DNA of 64,000 bases from Kitasatospora kifunensis (GTDB lineage Bacteria > Actinomycetota > Actinomycetes > Streptomycetales > Streptomycetaceae): NCBI RefSeq assembly GCF_014203855.1, contig NZ_JACHJV010000001.1:1674001-1738000 (forward strand), in the 5' to 3' direction. Numbering within the stretch: position 1 is the first letter of the stretch; each line of letters starts with the position of its first letter. The notes below the pieces were generated by a model that made no database searches, was not told the origin of the DNA, and saw only the letters and a list, made by a program, of their open reading frames with translations. Shown here in pieces: positions 58,601-64,000 of this stretch. Made by a program: the position numbers and the translations under genes.

Positions 58601-59866
58601 TCAGTCCACCGGCAATCCGACGGCCTGCAGCAGCACCGGGACGGCCTCCCCCTGGAAGTCCACCCCCGGGTCGAAGCTGTGGATCATCCCCTCCAGCACC
58701 AGCAGTGACAGCAGCGGAAAGGCGAACTCCGCGGCCGCGTAGATGCCGTACCGCCGCTGGAGCTTGAACAACCTGGGGGCGAACGCGGCCAGGTTGAAGT
58801 CCCCGGCGACCAACGCCGATGACTCCTCGACCAGTTGCACCACCGCGGCCTGGAACCCGTCCCGGTCGAAGCCCTTGGGCACCTGGGCGGCACTCTCGAT
58901 CACCACCTCGGCGCAGCGCGCGCCCCGGCCGAACGCCATGTTGAGGAAGAACTCGCCGAAGTGCCGCCGCACCCGGTCCGGCAGCCGCACCACGAACCCC
59001 GCGTCCAGCAGCACGACGTCACCGGCCGCGTTCAGCCGCAGGTTGCCGGGGTGCAGGTCGCAGTGGACCAGACCGTCCAGGAAGAGCATCTGGTACACGG
59101 TGCGCAGCACCCGCTGCATGGACTGCCGACGCTCCTGTGCACTGTACGGCTCGGGCCGGAACTCCCGTAGATCGTCCAGGAATTCCATCACCAGCACCTG
59201 GTCCCGGCAGAGCTCGGCCACCGGACCGGGCAGCAACACGCCCTTGACCTCGGCGAGATTGGCCCGCAGCTGCTCCAGCGAAGCGCGCTCCGCCGCGAGG
59301 TCGGCCTGCGCCAGCACCGCCGTCCCCACCTGGCCGAGCATCTCCTCGGCCGGCAGCCGCCGCAGACCCGGCAGCCAACGGGTGGCCCTGGCCAGCGCAC
59401 CGGCCAGCCGGAAGTCCCCCGTCATGACGGGCACGATGCCGGGCCGCCTGACCTTCACCGCGACCACCCGGCCATCGGCCAGCACCGCGCGGTGCACGGT
59501 GGCGATGCTGCCACTGCCCACCGGCTCCCAGTCGAACTCCCGAAACGGCCACTGCTCGGGCGGACCGTACCCCTCGGTCAGCACGGCGGTGAGCGCCTCG
59601 CGCGGCACCGCCGGCACCGTGTCGGTCAGCCTGGCCAACTCGGTGCACCAGTTGTCAGGCAGCAAATCCCTTCTGGTGCTCAGCAGTTGACCGACCTTGA
59701 CATAGAAGGGGCCGAGCTCGCTCAGCATCGCGGGCGCCGCCTCGGCCAGCCGCCCGGAGGCCGAGTCGCCGCGCCTAAAGAGCGCCGCGCCGAGATGCCT
59801 CAGGCAGACCGAGCCGATCCGAACCGCCCGCCGGCCAAGGCCGACCCCACCCGCGTCCGCGTCCAT
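58601..59866 (-). CDS. ABC1/AarF/UbiB-family kinase-like protein
   Basis: A 421-residue atypical kinase-like protein. The family's KxGQ motif is FYVKVGQLLSTRRDLLP; the nucleotide-binding region is EPVGSGSIATVHRA with Lys in VVAVKVRRPG; VHCDLHPGNLRL and LLDAGFVV correspond to the catalytic and metal loops. A C-terminal hydrophobic stretch (YAAAEFAFPLLSLLVLEGM) may sit at the membrane. UbiB/Coq8-type proteins support isoprenoid-quinone biosynthesis; actinobacterial copies have uncertain roles, possibly in terpenoid or lipid metabolism. ATG at 59866 with GAGGAG upstream is clearly the start, excluding 81 nt of upstream frame. Confidence 0.88.
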   Translation of the reverse strand: MDADAGGVGLGRRAVRIGSVCLRHLGAALFRRGDSASGRLAEAAPAMLSELGPFYVKVGQLLSTRRDLLPDNWCTELARLTDTVPAVPREALTAVLTEGYGPPEQWPFREFDWEPVGSGSIATVHRAVLADGRVVAVKVRRPGIVPVMTGDFRLAGALARATRWLPGLRRLPAEEMLGQVGTAVLAQADLAAERASLEQLRANLAEVKGVLLPGPVAELCRDQVLVMEFLDDLREFRPEPYSAQERRQSMQRVLRTVYQMLFLDGLVHCDLHPGNLRLNAAGDVVLLDAGFVVRLPDRVRRHFGEFFLNMAFGRGARCAEVVIESAAQVPKGFDRDGFQAAVVQLVEESSALVAGDFNLAAFAPRLFKLQRRYGIYAAAEFAFPLLSLLVLEGMIHSFDPGVDFQGEAVPVLLQAVGLPVD

Positions 59867-60049
59867 GGATCTCCTCGTCTCGTCGACCGCGCCGACTTGC
59901 CCGGACGTCTCACCAGCCCCCGGCGCAACAACCACGCCGGGTTTCAACTCCGTTCCATGTCAGTTCTGTTGACGCCACCCGAGGAATGACGGTAGACCTG
60001 GCCGCACCAATGCATAACACCGTTACGCAAGGACGGAGGTCGACTCCCC

Positions 60050-60592
60050 ATGCCGCACATCGCCATCCCGAGCCAACTCCCGGGCATCGTGGGCCTGATG
60101 GCCACGAAGCCGCAATCCGGCCACCAGCTCAGCGCGCTGGCCGAGCAGCTGCTGCGCGGCGACTCCCCGCTCAGCCACGGCGAGCGCGAGCTCATCGCCG
60201 CCTACGTCTCCTCCCTCAACGGGACGCGGTTCTGCACCAGTTCGCACTCGGCGGCGGCCGCCCACACGCTGGGCGGAGACTATCCGACGGTCGAGGCGGT
60301 GAAGCACGATCTGGCGACCGCCCCGGTCAGCGAGAAGCTCCGAGCACTGCTCAGGCTCGCCGGCAAGGTCCAGGCCAGCGGGCTCGCGGTGACCGCCGAG
60401 GACATCGAGGCGGCCCGGTCCTTGGGCGCCGACGACGAGACCATCCACGACACGGTGCTCATCGCGGCGGCGTTCTGCATGTTCAACCGCTATGTCGACG
60501 GGCTCGCCGCGATCACCCCCGAGGACCCCGCCCTGTACGACAAGATCGGCGAAATGCTGGCGGCCAAGGGCTACGCGAACCTGTCCGGCTGA
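60050..60592 (+). CDS. Carboxymuconolactone-decarboxylase-family protein, single-cysteine form
   Basis: A 180-residue peroxidase-related AhpD-fold protein. The usual NGCPYC..H site is NGTRFCTSSH here: the first Cys of the CxxC pair is replaced by Thr, so a disulfide-based AhpD mechanism is not possible. LSHGERELIAAYVSSLNGT and TIHDTVLIAAAFCMFNRYVDGL are family signatures. It is a single gene with a following terminator. It could be a CMD-type enzyme using the remaining Cys/His or a non-redox homologue. Confidence 0.85.
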   Translation: MPHIAIPSQLPGIVGLMATKPQSGHQLSALAEQLLRGDSPLSHGERELIAAYVSSLNGTRFCTSSHSAAAAHTLGGDYPTVEAVKHDLATAPVSEKLRALLRLAGKVQASGLAVTAEDIEAARSLGADDETIHDTVLIAAAFCMFNRYVDGLAAITPEDPALYDKIGEMLAAKGYANLSG

Positions 60593-60621
60593 TCCCTGCG
60601 GCTCAGTCGACGCCACCCGAG

Positions 60622-60665
60622 CGGCGAGCCCCCGCTCGCCCCCTGGACCAAGCGGGGGCTCGCCG
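60622..60665. terminator. Strong hairpin between convergent AhpD-like and SDR genes
   Basis: A 15-bp perfect inverted repeat (60622-60636 with 60651-60665, CGGCGAGCCCCCGCT and complement) with a 14-nt loop. It is suited to terminate both convergent transcripts. Confidence 0.88.
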
Positions 60666-60679
60666 CGCTGGAGGCCGGG

Positions 60680-61426
60680 TCAGGCCAGCTTCTGCAGCCC
60701 GGCGCCGGTCAGCAGGTAGCCGGGCGCGATGCTGGCGGCATCAGCCTGCACCAGCTCGACCACCGCCGCGCCGGCGATCTGAGGGGTGAGCAGCGGGCCC
60801 ATCTGCTGGAGGTACTCCTCCTCGGACTGGCCGTTGCGAGCCGCGTACGCCTTGGCCGCCGAGCGGCCGAGGTCGGTCAGCGGCGTCATCCGGGGCAGCA
60901 CCGCGGTGAACGTGAGGTCCAGACCGGCGCGCCTCGCCTCGTCCTGGGCGTACCCCGTGATGAAGCGCTGGGTGGCCTTGGCCCCGGCGTACCCGCCGGT
61001 GAGCGGTGACCCGGCCAGCGCGGCACCGCTGCTGACCACGACCACCCGGCTGCCGGGCCGCAGCGGCGTGAGCAGCGCCTCGCGCAGCCAGTGGAACGCG
61101 ATCCGCACGTCGGTCTGCCAGTTGGCCGAGAAGGTCTCCCAGGTGTGCTGCTGCAACGGCCGCAGGTGCGGGCTGGCACCGGCCACCAGGATGACGGCCT
61201 GCGGCTCGTGACGGTCGATCAGACTGCCCACCACCGTGGGGTCGCCGGCGTCGGCCACCTCCAGCTGGATGGTGCCGGCGCCGTTGGCCGGCTCGGGAAA
61301 CTCGGCCGCGGTGCGGGACACGGCGACCACCGGGGCGCCGGCCTCGGCGAAGGCCGTGGCGATCCCGTGGCCCAGGCCGCGGCTCGCACCGACGACGATC
61401 GTGGTCCTGCCGGACAGGTCGCTCAT
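60680..61426 (-). CDS. Short-chain dehydrogenase/reductase
   Basis: A 248-residue classical SDR. The glycine motif is VGASRGLGHGIATAF, the catalytic YxxxK is in GGYAGAKATQRFITGY with Ser in VVVSSGAALAGSP, and the Asn-type motif appears as ILVAGASPHLRPL. Cofactor is NAD(P). ATG at 61426 with GGAGG 5 nt upstream is the start. It lies 83 bp downstream of the CoA-ligase gene on the same strand and could be the third gene of that operon, for example reducing an aldehyde or ketone released there (inference). Confidence 0.9.
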   Translation of the reverse strand: MSDLSGRTTIVVGASRGLGHGIATAFAEAGAPVVAVSRTAAEFPEPANGAGTIQLEVADAGDPTVVGSLIDRHEPQAVILVAGASPHLRPLQQHTWETFSANWQTDVRIAFHWLREALLTPLRPGSRVVVVSSGAALAGSPLTGGYAGAKATQRFITGYAQDEARRAGLDLTFTAVLPRMTPLTDLGRSAAKAYAARNGQSEEEYLQQMGPLLTPQIAGAAVVELVQADAASIAPGYLLTGAGLQKLA

Positions 61427-61509
61427 GGTGTCCTCCAAGTGATCGGAATTGTCCGGACTTCAGGCCCTGTCCATTGCTCCGGACCGGCCCTCACGACATT
61501 GCCCGGAGG

Positions 61510-63132
61510 TCATCGGGCGGCGCGCTCCCGCTCCTTCAGGCTACGACGTTCTATCTTGCCGACCGGCGTGCGCGGGACCTTATCGATGAATTCGAGCCGA
61601 CGGATTTTCTTGTACGGCGCGACGCGTTCGGCGACGAAGGCCATGATCTCTTCGGGCGTGGCCGGGACCTCTTCGGGCGTGGCCGGTTCCTTCACCACCA
61701 CGAAGCCTTTCGGAACCTCGCTGGCCTCCTCGTCCGGCACCCCGATCACCGCCGCGTCGGCGACTTTCGGGTGCGTCAGCAGGATCGCCTCCAGCTCGAC
61801 CGGAGAAACCTGCTGCCCTTTGTACTTGATCAGTTCCTTGATCCGGTCGACGATGAAGAGTTCTCCCGCCTCGTCGAAGTGGCCGAGGTCGCCGGTGTGC
61901 AGGAAACCGTCCGGTTCGAGGACCTCCCTGGTGGCCTCCTCGGCGTTGAGGTACCCCTTCATCACGTGCGGGCCCCGGATCAGGATCTCGCCGTCCTGGT
62001 CGTGTCCCAGCTCCTCGCCCGTGCGGACGTCGATGATCTTGCATTCGATATTGGGCGCGTTTCGGCCCACCGACCCCGGTGCCGGGGAGTCGTCGAGCTG
62101 CATGAACGACACCAACGCCTCGGTGAGCCCGTACCCCTGGCCGATCCGGCAACCGAGGCGCTGCTGGGCGAGCCGCGCGATCTCGGGGTCGAGGGCGGCG
62201 CCACCGGAGACGATCGAACGCAGCGAGGAGAGGTCGTACCGGTCCACCAGCGGGCTCTTCGCCAGCAGGACGGCGATCGTCGGCACGATGTACAGACGCG
62301 TGATGCGGTGCTCCTGAATCGCCCTCAGGTAGGCCTCCGGGTCGAAGCGCTCCATGGTCACCAGCGTCGCGCCCTGGAGCAGGCTGGCGTTCATCACCAT
62401 GATCAGGCCGAAGGCGTGGTGGAAGGGCGGCACGGCCAGCACCTTCTCGTCCGCGCCGACGGGCGCGACCAGGCTGGTCTGCAGCACATTGGCGATCATG
62501 TTGCGATGCGTCAGCATGACCCCCTTGGGATAGCCGGTGCTGCCGCTGGAGTGGAGCAGGGCCACCAGGTCCTGCGCCGGGTCGATGGACGGATCCTCGG
62601 GCGGCGCCTCCTTGGTGAGCGGCGAGGCGAGCGGCGAGGCGAGCAGCGAGGCGAACGGCGTCACGCCCTGCGCCTCCTCCGCCGCCTGCCCCTCCGCCTG
62701 CCCGAACACGATGATCTCGGTGACCTTCGTCCTCGTGGCCAGCGCCTTCGCCTTGGCCACCTCGGACGGCGAGGTCACCAGCAGGCGCGCGCCGGCCTCG
62801 TTCAGGTGACCGGCCAGCTCGTCCACCGTGTCGAGCGGGTTGAGCACCATCACCGCGCCGCCCGCCAGCGCGGCGGCGTGCCAGGCGATCGGGTACTCGG
62901 GCACGTTGGGCGAGAGCACGGCCAGCACCTCGCCCTTGCCGAAGCCGCGGGCGCGCAGCCCGCCTGCGGCACGGCGCACGGCCGACGCGAGTTCCCCGTA
63001 CGTGTAAGCGTGCGCCCCCGTGACGTCGACGGTCGCCACCTTGGCGGCGTCCTGCTCCGCTCGCTGCAGCACGAAGGAGGTGAACGAGGTCTCGGGCACC
63101 GGGACGCGCGGGCGCGGGCCAGTGAAGATCAT
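61510..63132 (-). CDS. Acyl/aryl-CoA ligase, 4-coumarate-CoA ligase-like
   Basis: A 540-residue adenylate-forming enzyme. The P-loop-like motif is LLHSSGSTGYPKGVMLTHRN, A5-like GQGYGLTEALVSF, A7/A8 FLHTGDLGHFDEAGELFIVDRIKELIKYKG, and the catalytic Lys in PVGKIERRSL. This is the organisation of 4-coumarate:CoA ligases, which activate hydroxycinnamic acids. ATG overlaps the stop of the hydratase-lyase gene (ATGA), so both are made together. Two small in-frame duplications (ASPLASPL and ATPEEVPATPEE) interrupt the sequence at surface loops. It might also activate an aryl acid for the NRPS at 16-21 kb, which lacks a loader, but that is speculative. Confidence 0.88.
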   Translation of the reverse strand: MIFTGPRPRVPVPETSFTSFVLQRAEQDAAKVATVDVTGAHAYTYGELASAVRRAAGGLRARGFGKGEVLAVLSPNVPEYPIAWHAAALAGGAVMVLNPLDTVDELAGHLNEAGARLLVTSPSEVAKAKALATRTKVTEIIVFGQAEGQAAEEAQGVTPFASLLASPLASPLTKEAPPEDPSIDPAQDLVALLHSSGSTGYPKGVMLTHRNMIANVLQTSLVAPVGADEKVLAVPPFHHAFGLIMVMNASLLQGATLVTMERFDPEAYLRAIQEHRITRLYIVPTIAVLLAKSPLVDRYDLSSLRSIVSGGAALDPEIARLAQQRLGCRIGQGYGLTEALVSFMQLDDSPAPGSVGRNAPNIECKIIDVRTGEELGHDQDGEILIRGPHVMKGYLNAEEATREVLEPDGFLHTGDLGHFDEAGELFIVDRIKELIKYKGQQVSPVELEAILLTHPKVADAAVIGVPDEEASEVPKGFVVVKEPATPEEVPATPEEIMAFVAERVAPYKKIRRLEFIDKVPRTPVGKIERRSLKERERAAR

Positions 63133-63953
63133 GACGCCGCTTCCGCCTTGCGGTACGTGCTCAGGCCGGGCTGGTAGCTGCGCTTCTCGAACTGCTTGAG
63201 CGCCACGTTGATCCACTCGTTGCCGCTGAGCCGGGAGAGCTCCCAGAGCTTCGCCTGGTCGTAGTCGATCGCGGTCGGCAGATCCATGGTCGTGGTGCGC
63301 TCGTAGACCTGCTTCGCCAGCTCCAGGGTGACCGGGTTCTTGTTGACGATCTTGCGGACGATGCGGTCGGTCTCCGCGTCGAGCTGGTCCGCCGGTACGG
63401 CCCGGTTCACCAGCCCGTACTCCTGCGCCTGGCGTCCGGTGAGCGTGTCTCCGGTGAGGATGTAGTAGAGCGCCTGCTTGCGCGGCAGGTTGTGGGTCGC
63501 CGCCCAGGTGGCGCCACCGGCCGGAAAGATCCCGAAGTTGATCTCCGAGAGCCCGAACAGGGCGGTCTCGGAGGCAACCGCCAGATCACAGATCCCGGTC
63601 ACCAGGACCCCGCCACCGAAGGCGAATCCGTTCACCTTGGCAATGGTGACCGCCGGAAATGCCTTCAGTCGCTTGAACCAGTTGAGCGCCACCAGATTGG
63701 TCCGGTAGAACAACTGCGGGTCGTCGAACGGCTTGAGAAAGCACTCTTCGAGGTCCATTCCGGCACTGAAACTGTCACCGTTGCCGGTCACCACGACCGC
63801 CTTGACGGTTTCGGCCGCCTCGATCTCGTCCAGCACCTGGTTCATATCACGATGCATCTGCGGATTCATCGCGTTCTTCTTGTCCGGCCGGTTCAGGTAG
63901 ATCGTGGCCGTCGGCCCGTCGATTTCGAGGTTCACGGTGTCCAGCTTGATCAT
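63129..63953 (-). CDS. Hydroxycinnamoyl-CoA hydratase-lyase-like crotonase
   Basis: A 274-residue crotonase-fold enzyme. The closest recognisable pattern is the p-hydroxycinnamoyl-CoA hydratase-lyase (HCHL/Ech) group, which cleaves feruloyl- or coumaroyl-CoA to vanillin or 4-hydroxybenzaldehyde plus acetyl-CoA: NRPDKKNAMNPQMHRDMNQV, SFSAGMDLEECF (oxyanion), GFAFGGGVLVTGICDLAVAS, and the catalytic Glu in LFGLSEINFGIFPAG. AGGAAG-type sequence precedes the ATG at 63953. Next to a 4-coumarate-CoA-ligase-like gene this makes a compact hydroxycinnamate side-chain-shortening pair. An ordinary enoyl-CoA hydratase is the main alternative. Confidence 0.83.
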   Translation of the reverse strand: MIKLDTVNLEIDGPTATIYLNRPDKKNAMNPQMHRDMNQVLDEIEAAETVKAVVVTGNGDSFSAGMDLEECFLKPFDDPQLFYRTNLVALNWFKRLKAFPAVTIAKVNGFAFGGGVLVTGICDLAVASETALFGLSEINFGIFPAGGATWAATHNLPRKQALYYILTGDTLTGRQAQEYGLVNRAVPADQLDAETDRIVRKIVNKNPVTLELAKQVYERTTTMDLPTAIDYDQAKLWELSRLSGNEWINVALKQFEKRSYQPGLSTYRKAEAAS

Positions 63954-64000
63954 GTTTCGGCCTTCTTCCCGCTAGGCGAAGTGCACACTGAAAGCGACCT

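Noticed and set aside
1..64000. tRNA, rRNA, insertion sequences, attachment sites
   Set aside because: No cloverleaf, ribosomal RNA stretch, transposase or integrase gene, or flanking direct repeats were recognised on either strand.

Overview
The window is high-G+C DNA with the translationally coupled operons, GTG/TTG starts and secondary-metabolite genes of a streptomycete-type actinomycete (Streptomyces, Kitasatospora or a close relative; the genus is inference). The co-occurrence of 2-methylisoborneol genes, LuxR-type cluster regulators and an enediyne polyketide synthase supports this. No rRNA, tRNA, transposase or CRISPR array was recognised. Nearly every base between 1 and 64,000 belongs to a protein gene or a short intergenic region.

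Region A (1-23.4 kb) looks like one biosynthetic cluster bracketed by two paralogous LuxR regulators. A minus-strand operon of about 14 tightly coupled genes starts with panD (beta-alanine supply). It continues through an unrecognised protein with a threonine-synthase-like motif, an MFS exporter, a FemAB/GNAT-like protein, an ATP-grasp-like ligase, a luciferase-like monooxygenase, a canonical-looking tryptophan 2,3-dioxygenase, a kynureninase-like PLP enzyme, a second and unusual TDO-superfamily protein, an FAD hydroxylase, a class IV aminotransferase, a kynurenine-formamidase-like cyclase, a methyltransferase and a PPOX-type flavoprotein. Divergent from it lie a Cy-A(MT)-PCP NRPS whose specificity residues read as cysteine, a free-standing carrier protein, a type II thioesterase and a LysE-type exporter. 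The inferred theme is a tryptophan/kynurenine-derived aryl unit joined to a cysteine-derived thiazoline, possibly with a beta-alanine amide. I do not recognise this as a known cluster.

Region B (23.9-34.8 kb) holds an epoxide-hydrolase-like alpha/beta hydrolase, an acyl-CoA-dehydrogenase-fold monooxygenase, an F420/NADP-type reductase, an SRPBCC-ArsR operon with twin operators, an MFS exporter, an AraC regulator, two AhpD/carboxymuconolactone-decarboxylase-like proteins, an SDR with a duplicated nucleotide loop, a DUF899 protein and a small membrane protein.

Region C (34.8-49.0 kb) is an enediyne warhead cassette: GMC oxidoreductase, UnbV, UnbU, the iterative enediyne PKS (KS-AT-ACP-KR-DH-PPTase), its hot-dog thioesterase, a flavin reductase, a P450 and UnbL (DUF1702). 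Several genes usual in nine-membered enediyne clusters are not visible.

Region D (49.1-64 kb) begins with the 2-methylisoborneol operon (terpene synthase and GPP C-methyltransferase). It is followed by a membrane protein, a TetR/carotenoid-oxygenase pair sharing an operator-like palindrome, a mycothiol-dependent-isomerase-fold protein, an NAD-dependent epimerase-like SDR, an MFS transporter, an ABC1/UbiB kinase-like protein, an AhpD-like protein, another SDR, and a 4-coumarate-CoA-ligase-like plus hydroxycinnamoyl-CoA hydratase-lyase pair at the right edge.

A recurrent oddity is short tandem duplications, mostly 12-18 bp and in-frame where coding, clustered at gene ends, gene starts, surface loops and promoter regions.
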